Below are positions 34,980-43,370 of a stretch of DNA of 64,000 bases, in pieces. The position numbers and the translations under genes were made by a program. Under the pieces are notes generated by a model. The model had not been told where the DNA came from. It searched no databases and saw only the letters and a program-made list of their open reading frames with translations. The first letter of the stretch is position 1. Every line of letters begins with the position of its first letter. The stretch is from Rhodocytophaga aerolata (GTDB lineage Bacteria; Bacteroidota; Bacteroidia; Cytophagales; 172606-1), in assembly GCF_030503435.1 (NCBI RefSeq), contig NZ_JAUKPO010000002.1:1-64000 (forward strand), given 5' to 3'.

Positions 34980-36581
34980 ATGTCTGAACTTAGTAACCTT
35001 CCTCAGGGCACCAGGCCTGCTAACCGCCAGGATTTATACGATCTTATCCGGCAAACTTCCAAAGACGAATTTATTCTGCAAGACATGAAGCGTCTGGGCT
35101 TCTGGCCAAAAGACAACGGACAGCCTTCTCTTTCTGAACAGATCATTACCAGAGAAACAGAATTACACCGGGAATTGAGTGCATTGCTTACAGAAAAACG
35201 CCGCCTGGAAGATCAGCAAGCTATGCTGAAGGAATTGCGTAAACAAAGATTAGCCGAATCTAGAAAAAAGCGGGAAGAAACCAAGCAGAAACGGGAACAG
35301 CAGCGTAAAGACAAAGCAGAAGCCTGGAGAGCTAAAAAGCAACAGGAAATTATTTATTTAGGTGAACAGGTTTCAGGAGGCTTAAATGAAACGCTAACAG
35401 ATACAGAAAAACTAACTAGCCGGAAGTTACCAGTTATACTAGATGCTGCTTCTCTGGCAAGTACTATTCATATTCCGGTAAATGAACTCCGCTTTCTGGC
35501 ATTTTCCAGAAAAGTATCTAAAACTACCCACTACAAACGGTATTACATTCCAAAAAAGACCGGTGGCCAACGGCTTATATCTGCCCCGATGGCCCGCTTA
35601 AAGAAAGTACAACACTGGATTCTCCAGAATATACTCTATCCTATACAAATACATGAGGCTGCGCATGGATTTTTACCAAACAAGTCTATCGTTTCCAACG
35701 CAAAACCCCATGTAGGCGCTGAAATAGTCATTAATATTGACCTGAAAGATTTTTTTCCTTCGGTTACGTATCGGCGTGTAAAAGGGCTTTTTCAAACTTT
35801 AGGTTACTCAGAAGCAATAGCCACTATCCTTAGTTTGTTATGTACAGAGCCAGATACAGATGAGGCAGAATTGGATGGAGAAACCTGGTACATTGCTACT
35901 GGCGAACGGTATTTGCCACAAGGTTCACCCGCCAGTCCGGCTATTACCAATATTCTCTGCGCCAGGCTCGACAGCCGCCTAACGGGACTAGCAAAAAAGT
36001 TTGGTTTTACCTATACCCGCTATGCTGATGATATGACTTTTTCCACCTCCGGCGAAGGAACCAAAAACGTCAATATCCTCAAAAAGAACATAAACAAAGT
36101 TGTTGAAGACGAGGGCTTTATACTGCACCCCGACAAAACACTCGTCATGCGGAAAGGTAGCCGTAAAGAAGTAACTGGCCTTGTGGTAAATGAGAAGCCC
36201 AATATAGAACGCAAAACCTTACGCAACTTCCGGGCTTTGTTGTTTCAACTACAAACAGAAGGCCTGGAAGGAAAAAAGTGGGGCAATTCATCGGATATAG
36301 TATCGGCTATAGAAGGATATGCCAACTTTGTGTACATGGTAGATCCTGTAAAAGGTGCTAAGATGCAACTACAGGTAAAGGAAATTATCCACAAATGGGC
36401 CTCTACCCGTCCAAAACGTGCCAGGAAAGCATATCCTAAAAAGGCAGTTTCTCTAACGGAGCCGACGGTTCCTGCCAAAGAACCCGTAATACCACTACAA
36501 ACCGGCTCTTTGCCATCGGCCAATAATACGCAGGATACCACAGAAGCCAAAAAACCATGGTGGAATCTGTGGAAGAAATAA
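34980..36581 (+). CDS. Retron reverse transcriptase with coiled-coil N-terminal extension
   Basis: This 533-residue RNA-directed DNA polymerase carries the fingers-palm motifs in order: RLISAPMARLKKVQHWI (about 198-214), AHGFLPNKS (228-236), NIDLKDFFPSV with catalytic D254, QGSPASPAITN (314-324), and YADD at 348-351. The retron-typical VTGLVVN is at 398-404. Retron RTs are usually about 300-400 residues. Here residues 1-160 form an added N-terminal part with a highly charged, Lys/Arg/Glu/Gln-rich coiled coil (about 60-125), and a Pro/Thr-rich tail ends in PWWNLWKK (about 480-533). No maturase or integrase domain is present. It starts 13 nt after the a2 repeat of the msr-msd RNA. It would synthesise msDNA and hold it in a complex with the accessory proteins. 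Confidence 0.95.
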   Translation: MSELSNLPQGTRPANRQDLYDLIRQTSKDEFILQDMKRLGFWPKDNGQPSLSEQIITRETELHRELSALLTEKRRLEDQQAMLKELRKQRLAESRKKREETKQKREQQRKDKAEAWRAKKQQEIIYLGEQVSGGLNETLTDTEKLTSRKLPVILDAASLASTIHIPVNELRFLAFSRKVSKTTHYKRYYIPKKTGGQRLISAPMARLKKVQHWILQNILYPIQIHEAAHGFLPNKSIVSNAKPHVGAEIVINIDLKDFFPSVTYRRVKGLFQTLGYSEAIATILSLLCTEPDTDEAELDGETWYIATGERYLPQGSPASPAITNILCARLDSRLTGLAKKFGFTYTRYADDMTFSTSGEGTKNVNILKKNINKVVEDEGFILHPDKTLVMRKGSRKEVTGLVVNEKPNIERKTLRNFRALLFQLQTEGLEGKKWGNSSDIVSAIEGYANFVYMVDPVKGAKMQLQVKEIIHKWASTRPKRARKAYPKKAVSLTEPTVPAKEPVIPLQTGSLPSANNTQDTTEAKKPWWNLWKK

Positions 36582-36794
36582 ATTATATTCTATAGCTCTG
36601 GTGCATGTTGTAAAGCTTTTAGAAACATCATTAATTAACAGATAATACATAAGTTAAAGCGAAAAATATTTTAACTATTACGCTTTGAAAATTTTACTTT
36701 GCAGACAATATACTAAACTTAGTGAAGCGTAGTTTACATGCCAAATCGATGTGATTTATTCTGGGTGTAACCATCAATCATAAAAAGTATATGT

Positions 36795-37517
36795 ATGACG
36801 GTAAAACAACATTACGACCAGCATCTGGGCAACTTCTATAGCTGGATAGCAGGCGATTTTAACACACAGCAACAGCAATTTGAAAACTTTCTAAAAGAGC
36901 AAAATATCTTTCCTTCTTCTACCAAAGTAGCTTTTGACTTGGGAGCTGGCCATGGCATTCAAAGTGTTGCACTGGCTTACCTGGGTTTCCGGGTAAAGGC
37001 GATTGACTTTAATGAACAGCTTCTTATGGAGTTGAAAGCACAGGCAAATAACTTAGATGTAGAAACTGTGCAGGCAGATATGCGCCAGTTCAAAGAGTAT
37101 ATATCAGATACGCCAGAATTGATTATTTGCTGGGGCGATACACTTACCCATCTGGACAGCAAAGCAGACATTTATCAACTCATTCAGGATATTTCCCATA
37201 CGTTACCCAGAGGTGGCAAATTGCTTCTATCCTTCCGCAACTATACAAATTCCTTAAGTGGCGATAACAGATTTATACATGTCAAGAGTGATGAACAGAG
37301 AATTGCTACTTGCTTTTTAGAGTATTTTACAGACTATGTACGTGTAACAGATTTGCTATACGAGAAAAATGGACCAACCTGGGTACAAAAAGTAAGTTCC
37401 TATAATAAAGTTATAATCAATCCGGAAGAAGTAAGGCAGGAAATTCAGAATAATGGCCTACGCCTGCTACACTGCGATACGCTGAACGGTATGATCAGAA
37501 TTATAGCAGACAAATAA
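36795..37517 (+). CDS. Class I SAM-dependent methyltransferase
   Basis: This 240-residue protein has a Rossmann methyltransferase core: motif I VAFDLGAGHGIQSVALA (about 45-61), motif II acidic AIDFNEQLLMEL, VQADMRQF, and the later ELIICWGDTLTHL and LPRGGKLLLSFRN. Its substrate, probably a small molecule or protein, is unknown. It lies 213 bp after the RT gene on the same strand with no visible strong terminator between. There is no reason from sequence to make it part of the retron. Confidence 0.85.
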   Translation: MTVKQHYDQHLGNFYSWIAGDFNTQQQQFENFLKEQNIFPSSTKVAFDLGAGHGIQSVALAYLGFRVKAIDFNEQLLMELKAQANNLDVETVQADMRQFKEYISDTPELIICWGDTLTHLDSKADIYQLIQDISHTLPRGGKLLLSFRNYTNSLSGDNRFIHVKSDEQRIATCFLEYFTDYVRVTDLLYEKNGPTWVQKVSSYNKVIINPEEVRQEIQNNGLRLLHCDTLNGMIRIIADK

Positions 37518-37639
37518 AAAGAGTAGCTAGTAAGAATTCCGTCTAGGTGGTTTCATACTTAACTCTCTATCAATACTATTCAAAATCCGAATATACAAAA
37601 AAAGTTGTAGCTATACCTTGACATTTTCCGTATAAATTT

Positions 37640-37669
37640 CATCATTTGTCTGATATCCTAAAAATGATG
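37640..37669 (+). promoter_or_regulatory. Inverted repeat upstream of umuD
   Basis: CATCATTT (37640-37647) and AAATGATG (37662-37669) form an 8-bp inverted repeat with a 14-nt spacer ending 4 bp before the umuD start. A site here could bind a LexA-like repressor or form an RNA hairpin over the start. The sequence does not match a LexA box that I know for this phylum. Confidence 0.3.
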
Positions 37670-37673
37670 TAAT

Positions 37674-38114
37674 ATGCAGCCTTTTTACCTCTACTACCCT
37701 ATAAATATACTTCCCAAAAAAACGTTACCCTTATTTGCTTGTAAGGTGTCTGCCGGCTTCCCCAGCCCGGCTAATGATTACGAAGAAAAACCTTTAAACC
37801 TGCACGACTATGTAGTAGACAATAACTCTACTACCTATTTTGTAAAAGCAGAGGGTAATTCTATGGTTGGGGCAGGCATTTTTGATGGTACTGTGCTAGT
37901 AGTAGATAAATCAGTAGAGGCTAAAACTGGAGATATTGTGGTAGCCTTTATCAATGGTGAATGCTTTGTAAAAAGGTTGCGCTACGAACGAGGCAGTGCA
38001 TTTTTATGTCCGGAAAACGAAGGGTATCCTGTCTATGAAATAAAAGACAGGGAGCACTTTCAGATATTTGGCGTAGTGATAGCCGTATGCACCAAGTTTA
38101 ACCGGAAAAGATAA
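37674..38114 (+). CDS. umuD: UmuD-like S24 peptidase, SOS mutagenesis protein
   Basis: This 146-residue S24/LexA-type autoprotease has a probable self-cleavage site Ala27-Gly28 (KVSAGFPSP), a catalytic Ser63 in EGNSMVGAGI and Lys100 in ECFVKRL. Its length and lack of a DNA-binding domain match UmuD, not LexA. After RecA-stimulated cleavage UmuD binds UmuC to form the error-prone polymerase V. It is 4 bp upstream of umuC, a standard operon. An inverted repeat sits before its start. Confidence 0.93.
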   Translation: MQPFYLYYPINILPKKTLPLFACKVSAGFPSPANDYEEKPLNLHDYVVDNNSTTYFVKAEGNSMVGAGIFDGTVLVVDKSVEAKTGDIVVAFINGECFVKRLRYERGSAFLCPENEGYPVYEIKDREHFQIFGVVIAVCTKFNRKR

Positions 38115-38118
38115 AGCT

Positions 38119-39396
38119 ATGTTTGCCTTATGCGATTGTAATAATTTTTATGCAAACTGTGAACGGGTATTCAACCCCTCTCTCAATAATAAACCTGTCA
38201 TAGTACTATCCAACAATGACGGCTCCATCATAGCCCGGTCCAATGAGGCCAAAGCTTTGGGTATACAAATGGGCCAACCTTACTTTCAGGCCCGAAAAGT
38301 GATAGAGGAACACAAAGTAGCCGTATTTTCTTCTAACTACGAGTTGTATGGGGATATGTCTAACCGGGTCATGACCGTGCTGTCTGGGCTGGCGCCGGAA
38401 ACAGAAATATACAGCATAGATGAATGCTTTCTGGGCTTTCCTGGATGGCAGGAGGCGGAGTTGCTAACCTATGCCCAGGATATTAAAGAAAAAGTAAAAA
38501 ACTGGACTGGCATTCCTGTTTCTATAGGACTTGCCCCCACGAAAACCTTAGCCAAAGCGGCAAACAAAGTAGCCAAAAAATCAGAGAAAGTCTGTTTAAT
38601 CAGAGAAAGTTCAGACATTGATAGTCTGTTAGAAAATCTACCCATTGAAGAGTTGTGGGGCATAGGCCGCCAATATGCGAAATTACTGAAAGCCAATAGC
38701 ATTCATACGGCTTTACAGTTCAAAAATATGCCGGACGGCTGGATACATAAACACCTCACTATTATGGGTTTGCGCTTAGCATATGAACTTAGAGGAGTAT
38801 CTTGCTTACCTTTAGAAAAGGTACAACAGACAAAAAAAGCTATTTGCACTTCCCGTTCTTTCGGACACTATGTATCCACGTATACTGAAATGGAGGAGGC
38901 AGTATCTTCCTTTGTTTTCAAGTGTAGTGAAAAGCTACGCAAGGAAGGTACAGCCGCTAGTGTAGTTACAGTGTTTATTCACACCAATACATTCAATACG
39001 ACCCTGCCGCAATATAGCAACAGCCAGACGTTGCGCCTACCAGTAGCCACAGACAGCACACCCGAACTTATTCACTATGTATTAAAAGGCCTGAAAGCTA
39101 TTTATAAACCCGGCTACGCCTACAAAAAAGCCGGCGTGATTGTAACAGGCATTGTACCCAACCATGCCATACAGCAGAATCTATTTGATGAGGTAGACCG
39201 GGCAAAACATACTCAGTTAATGACTACCATCGACCAGATTAATAAGAGGTTACGCAAACATACAGACAAGTTTCAATCACCTGTAAAATTTGCTGTACAA
39301 ACACATTCCACCAAAGAAGCGAACTGGCCAATGCAGCGAAAATATCTTTCTCCTTGCTATACTACCCGTTGGGACCAGGTACTTAAAGCAAGCTGA
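38119..39396 (+). CDS. umuC: Y-family DNA polymerase V subunit UmuC
   Basis: This 425-residue translesion polymerase starts MFALCDCNNFYANCERVF with the metal-binding Asp6, and has catalytic SIDECF (Asp101, Glu102) and SIGLAPTKTLAKAANKVAK in the palm and thumb. A little-finger domain follows, and a C-terminal tail has the DUF4113-like segment near FAVQTHSTKEANWPMQRKYLSPCYTTRWD. It copies damaged DNA at low fidelity together with cleaved UmuD. It directly follows umuD with 4 bp between. Length and motifs are standard. Confidence 0.97.
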   Translation: MFALCDCNNFYANCERVFNPSLNNKPVIVLSNNDGSIIARSNEAKALGIQMGQPYFQARKVIEEHKVAVFSSNYELYGDMSNRVMTVLSGLAPETEIYSIDECFLGFPGWQEAELLTYAQDIKEKVKNWTGIPVSIGLAPTKTLAKAANKVAKKSEKVCLIRESSDIDSLLENLPIEELWGIGRQYAKLLKANSIHTALQFKNMPDGWIHKHLTIMGLRLAYELRGVSCLPLEKVQQTKKAICTSRSFGHYVSTYTEMEEAVSSFVFKCSEKLRKEGTAASVVTVFIHTNTFNTTLPQYSNSQTLRLPVATDSTPELIHYVLKGLKAIYKPGYAYKKAGVIVTGIVPNHAIQQNLFDEVDRAKHTQLMTTIDQINKRLRKHTDKFQSPVKFAVQTHSTKEANWPMQRKYLSPCYTTRWDQVLKAS

Positions 39397-39503
39397 TCAA
39401 CTACTTTATGCCTTCAACTGTATACATGGCTATTGCTATATTATCGATTTGACTGCTTTTCTTACCTGTAAATTTTGTATATTTATTCTTATACGCGTGT
39501 CCT

Positions 39504-39896
39504 ATGAATCCACTTCAAGAAAGAGCTAATGTACTGAAAGCAAATTTGCAAAAGCAGGCAGAAGCTGAAAAAGGGTATCAACAGCAACATACATATACTG
39601 TTCAGGAGCAATTAGCTCATCTGTTTCAAGCAGCTTTTCCTGAGTTGTATCAATTACTTGTTCAATCCCAGGTGAGTATTACAGGAGAGGTAACTCCCCA
39701 GGGCCAGAAAGTAATGCTAACCGCTGCTGATAAACAACTCGCTGTTTTTTATGAAGGAGTAAAAAGGACAGCGGATATATGGCGTTTCTATGGAAAGGAC
39801 TATCAAGCTTCCAGCAAAGAGAGTGAACAACAGCTTATTATCGCTTTGGCCGAAGGCTTTTCTCAAGCTCAATCAAAACGGATAGCCGGAAAATAA
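39504..39896 (+). CDS. Hypothetical protein, 130 residues
   Basis: I do not recognise this protein. It is soluble, Gln/Ala/Lys-rich and largely helical by composition. It starts MNPLQERANVLKANLQKQAEAEKGYQQQ, a likely coiled coil, and has a middle beta-like stretch (QVSITGEVTPQGQKVMLTAADKQLAVFYEGVKR). The codon usage resembles that of neighbouring genes and the frame is long enough to be credible. It lies 107 bp after umuC on the same strand. No function is proposed. Confidence 0.65.
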   Translation: MNPLQERANVLKANLQKQAEAEKGYQQQHTYTVQEQLAHLFQAAFPELYQLLVQSQVSITGEVTPQGQKVMLTAADKQLAVFYEGVKRTADIWRFYGKDYQASSKESEQQLIIALAEGFSQAQSKRIAGK

Positions 39897-40065
39897 GGTA
39901 TCATTTTCACACAGTAGACTTGTGCATTTCGTATATAAGACGTATAAAATTTAGCAGAATATTTTTTCAATCTTACAACAGCAAGATATAGCTGAAATGT
40001 GTACTGCCCAAGTCAAGAAATAGTTGCTAATTAGCTTTTCATAAGTTAATTATAAAACTATTACT

Positions 40066-40296
40066 ATGGAATATTATTATAACTTAGCTGGTGGTTCGGG
40101 TATTTACGCCTACGAAATCGGCGACGACAACATTAAAGTTCAATTCAGCAGCGGCAGTATTTACATTTTCACGTATTCCAGCGCCGGACGTGAAAACATC
40201 GAGCACATGAAAAAACTGGCTGAAACAGGCAAAGGTCTGAACCGGTTTATTAGCCGGAATGTCAAAGACAAATACTCCCGGAAAATAAGGTCATAA
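40066..40296 (+). CDS. Small hypothetical protein with KTSC-like sequence
   Basis: This 76-residue protein has alternating hydrophobic residues in the first half (DDNIKVQFSSGSIYIFTY) and a basic helix-rich second half ending LNRFISRNVKDKYSRKIRS. The pattern of a beta-hairpin with FxSGxxYxF followed by NRFIxR resembles the small KTSC domain, whose biochemical role is unclear. The start is preceded by an AT-rich stretch usual for this genome. It is isolated: 169 bp after the previous gene, with 446 bp to the next. The KTSC match is by eye only. Confidence 0.6.
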   Translation: MEYYYNLAGGSGIYAYEIGDDNIKVQFSSGSIYIFTYSSAGRENIEHMKKLAETGKGLNRFISRNVKDKYSRKIRS

Positions 40297-40611
40297 TTTA
40301 CTCAAGCAACTACACCCTTAGATAAATTTCTGGAAATACTATCGCTGCTATAGCCTACTCTGTCTGGTGTTTTCTAAAACAGCATACTCTTCATGTAGAG
40401 GAATGGCATAGCCGTAGCTTCAAGGGCAGTCACTAAAGAGTAAATCTATCTTATACAGGTATATTGGTGTTCTAGGCGGACAGATATCAATATGTTACGT
40501 TTTTAAAACGAGGATTTGTCCCGTACTTAGTTCTTTCTTAGACTTACATTCATATAAAACTTTCTATTGTTAACCATTTCACTTGATTGATTGGCTTGGT
40601 AAGCTAAAAGC

Positions 40612-40644
40612 AAAACCCTGCAAGTGAGAAGCTTGCAGGGTTTT
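40612..40644. terminator. Bidirectional terminator in a convergent gap
   Basis: AAAACCCTGCAAG (40612-40624) and CTTGCAGGGTTTT (40632-40644) form a perfect 13-bp stem with a 7-nt loop, flanked by A-rich and T-rich tracts on both sides. It lies between the plus-strand small gene ending at 40296 and the minus-strand kinase gene ending at 40743, so it can stop transcripts from both. Nothing else was seen in the 446-bp gap. Confidence 0.8.
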
Positions 40645-40742
40645 ATTTAACCTTTGTAACTAGTATATCTTTGTAACTGGTACATGTGTCGTTCTGTTTA
40701 ACTGGAGTTTCCCCAACACATATACAGAATTACTATATAGTA

Positions 40743-41348
40743 TTACTGAATACTGTGTTTTATAGTTGCTTCCATTAATTCCTTTGGGCTCGCAAACTCC
40801 TCAACCGATATAGCTTTCAACTTTAATTCTCCTATTTGCTTCAGTATTAATCGGTTGAATTTATTTGTTCGTGCAATGAATTTATCTATCAGCTTTTGTT
40901 CGTAAGTAACCCGCTGGTGGTAGCCACTGGCTGTACGAATTCTTTCTGTCAGAAAATCAGCGCCTGCATATAACCAAATGGCCACTACCTTTTTATTCTG
41001 TATATTGCTTACCTGGTGAGGTAATAAGGCAGAACCCTCTATGACTATTTTGGTAGAAGTTTGTATGTGAGATTCTATAATGGTAGAAATCGTTGGCCAA
41101 AGTTTTTCATAATGTGCATAGACATCGGCTACTAATAGCTCAACCGATAGAGAACTATAATGTTCTTGTACATGAATGGGAACCACTTCTGGAGGATTTT
41201 TCCATGGCCTGCCCGGATGCCGGGCCAAATTATCAGTAGAAATCAAATTGGCATGAATGGTTGTGCTCATCAATTCAGCAAGTGTAGATTTACCACCATG
41301 AGAAGTTCCTCCGATTAAAAAGATTACAGAATCAGTTTCTATATTCAA
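40743..41348 (-). CDS. P-loop NTPase/kinase-like protein
   Basis: This 201-residue protein has a Walker A motif GGTSHGGKST (residues about 13-22) near the N-terminus, followed by a zeta-toxin/2-phosphoglycerate-kinase-like arrangement (LISTDNLARHPGRPW, KIVIEGSALLPHQVSNI, VVAIWLYAGADFLTERI). Such small kinases phosphorylate metabolites or nucleotides, or act as modification enzymes. The substrate cannot be named. It is alone on its strand between a terminator and a divergent esterase gene. Confidence 0.78.
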   Translation of the reverse strand: MNIETDSVIFLIGGTSHGGKSTLAELMSTTIHANLISTDNLARHPGRPWKNPPEVVPIHVQEHYSSLSVELLVADVYAHYEKLWPTISTIIESHIQTSTKIVIEGSALLPHQVSNIQNKKVVAIWLYAGADFLTERIRTASGYHQRVTYEQKLIDKFIARTNKFNRLILKQIGELKLKAISVEEFASPKELMEATIKHSIQ

Positions 41349-41538
41349 AATTTAAATAGTAGTTTATCGATTGCATTACTAATCTGTTGCCAGCATATAG
41401 TGAAAATAACTACTGTTATTCAAAAAGCCATATGGGGCCAGGTTTTTAAGGTACAGAATACGGTACAAACCGTTTCTACTTTTCCATCAATGCATAAATC
41501 TGTCAGGCAAATAATGTATTACTTGCAAACATATAGGT

Positions 41539-42492
41539 ATGGTTAAACGCATCGGGCCTTATTTTCTGCTAGTTATTTTAATGATGCAGACAGCTGATTT
41601 GTTTGCGCAACCCATTGCCCCTACCGTTAAACGGATTGTTTTTTTAGGCAACAGCATAACCTGGGCTGGCAATTACGTAAATTATCTAGAGGCATACATA
41701 AGAGCCCGGCATCCGGATAGGCAACTTGAGTTTATTAACGTAGGCTTACCCAGCGAAACGGTCTCCGGGCTTTCAGAAGAAGGGCATGCCGATGGTAAAT
41801 TTCCCAGACCAGACTTGCATGAAAGGCTGTCACGCGTTCTACAGCAAACAAAGCCCGATATGGTATTTGCGTGCTACGGCATGAACGATGGTATTTATCT
41901 ACCTTTTAATGAACAACGATTTGCCAAATTTAAGGAGGGTATCCACTGGCTTCATGCAGAGATAGAGAAAACAGGTGCCAGACTTATTCATATGACACCT
42001 CCGGATTACGATGAACTGCGGGGCAAAAAAGAAGGCTATGCTGCCGTGCTTGACCGGTATACGGACTGGTTATTGAGTAAAAAGACCGATTCCCGCTGGG
42101 AGGTAGTAGATATACATTACCCGATGAAAAAATACTTGCAGGCTCACCGCCAGGTAGATGCCACCTTTGGCTTACATGGCTTTGCGCTTGCTGACGATGG
42201 AGTACATCCCGGAGAAACCGGGCACTGGCTGATAGCCCGGGAAATTTTACAGTATCTAGGGTATAAAGAAGTGGCTAAAGCAGCGGATGTAGTAGAAAGT
42301 TTAAGCCAAATTGGGGACGCCCCGCAACTGGTAAAACTGGTAACCCAGCGGCAAAATCTGATGCGTGACGCCTGGCTGACAGAAACCAAGCATAAACGTC
42401 CCGGCCTGCCTACTGGCTTGCCGCTGAGTGAGGCCATGCGTAAGTCCAATGAGTTGATGCAATCGATAACAACTATTTTGCAGCAGAAGTAA
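41539..42492 (+). CDS. SGNH/GDSL-family esterase, exported
   Basis: This 317-residue protein has a signal peptide (about 1-23, ending LFAQ). The SGNH hydrolase blocks follow: block I IVFLGNSITWAG with nucleophile Ser (about 39), the NVGLPSETVSG segment, block III YGMNDGIY with Asn, and block V DDGVHPGETGHW with the Asp-His pair. Relatives deacylate sugars or polysaccharides in the periplasm. A C-terminal helical tail (about 245-317) exceeds the core fold. It has no obvious operon partner, and a carbohydrate esterase role is likely but not proven. Confidence 0.9.
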   Translation: MVKRIGPYFLLVILMMQTADLFAQPIAPTVKRIVFLGNSITWAGNYVNYLEAYIRARHPDRQLEFINVGLPSETVSGLSEEGHADGKFPRPDLHERLSRVLQQTKPDMVFACYGMNDGIYLPFNEQRFAKFKEGIHWLHAEIEKTGARLIHMTPPDYDELRGKKEGYAAVLDRYTDWLLSKKTDSRWEVVDIHYPMKKYLQAHRQVDATFGLHGFALADDGVHPGETGHWLIAREILQYLGYKEVAKAADVVESLSQIGDAPQLVKLVTQRQNLMRDAWLTETKHKRPGLPTGLPLSEAMRKSNELMQSITTILQQK

Positions 42493-42505
42493 GTAAGCTG
42501 GGCGA

Positions 42506-43240
42506 TTATCTTTTTATCAGGCTGAATGCATAAAATACCTCTCTGGCAATTTGCCTGGTACGCTCATCATATTTGGCTTCTTCCTGGGAGGTTCCATCAA
42601 ATTCCTTCGGATCGTCGTACGGAATGGCAATCCGGGTATCTGCTCCTGGAATAAACGGACAGGCTTCATCGGCCTGAGAGCAGGTCATAATGGCGGCAAA
42701 GTCTTTTTTGGGATTTCCTTCTCCATCATATACTTTTGAAAATGCTTTTACTGGCATCTTAGCATCGGTGAATTTTACCTGATAGATTGGATTTTTCTCC
42801 TCGCCGCTTTTATTGATTTGGAATCCTACCTTCGCCATCGCTTTTACAGCTCTTGGATTAAATGCCGTAGCTTCTGTACCACCGGAATAAGTTTCTACCC
42901 CTTGAAGGCCGTAATAATAAGCGGCTGTTTGTGCCCATATCTGCGAAATGTGGCTTCTGCGGGAGTTATGCGTACAAATAAACGTGAGCTTTACCCTCTT
43001 ATTCTCTTGTGTCTTTGCCTGGATGTATTCTGATAGCTCTGTCAACAATTCTTTCCTTTCCTCAGGTATCTGGTCAAATTCTTTGGTAACGGAGCTTATG
43101 TAGCTTTGAATCGGATTATACAAGGAAGCAGGAACAATAGGTGTTTTCATAGGTTTTGTTTTAAAAGTAGCAGATGTATTAGTAAGGATTACAAACAGCA
43201 TAACTAAGACAACATTGCGCGTAGAAAAGGTAAATTTCAT
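42506..43240 (-). CDS. arsC: Thioredoxin-coupled arsenate reductase-like protein with N-terminal hydrophobic segment
   Basis: The low-molecular-weight phosphatase fold is recognisable by the CX5R loop, Cys89 to Arg95 (CTHNSRR). The other two cysteines of the thioredoxin-coupled arsenate reductase relay, Cys187 and Cys194 (CSQADEAC), are spaced seven apart as in the plasmid pI258 enzyme. Such proteins reduce arsenate to arsenite. The frame from 43240 adds a hydrophobic N-terminus (VVLVMLFVILTNTSA) like a signal peptide; an alternative ATG at 43150 gives a cytoplasmic form of about 214 residues. ArsR is encoded 130 bp upstream with matching operators. No arsenite efflux pump gene is adjacent. 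Confidence 0.85.
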   Translation of the reverse strand: MKFTFSTRNVVLVMLFVILTNTSATFKTKPMKTPIVPASLYNPIQSYISSVTKEFDQIPEERKELLTELSEYIQAKTQENKRVKLTFICTHNSRRSHISQIWAQTAAYYYGLQGVETYSGGTEATAFNPRAVKAMAKVGFQINKSGEEKNPIYQVKFTDAKMPVKAFSKVYDGEGNPKKDFAAIMTCSQADEACPFIPGADTRIAIPYDDPKEFDGTSQEEAKYDERTRQIAREVFYAFSLIKR

Positions 43241-43333
43241 ACAGGATAAATAAAAAGTTTAGAAAGAAACACTAGGCAAGATGATATACAATAATTGCAT
43301 ATAAACGGTGCTGTTATGTATTAAACCTATCGT

Positions 43334-43353
43334 CAAATTGTAATAATACGATA
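43334..43353 (-). promoter_or_regulatory. Second, degenerate ArsR operator
   Basis: On the minus strand this reads TATCGTATTATTACAATTTG and matches about 14 of 19 positions of the arsR operator. It lies 94 bp upstream of the arsenate reductase start, in the gap after arsR. It would let ArsR repress the reductase separately. Confidence 0.45.
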
Positions 43354-43370
43354 TAGTTAGGTAAAAAAAC

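Noticed and set aside
34980-36581. RT of a diversity-generating retroelement or group II intron
   Set aside because: No template/variable repeat pair, no Avd gene and no maturase domain were seen; the msr-msd RNA and VTG motif point to a retron.
36795-37517. DNA methyltransferase of a restriction-modification system
   Set aside because: There is no DPPY-type catalytic motif or target recognition domain, and no restriction enzyme gene nearby; it looks like a generic small-molecule methyltransferase.
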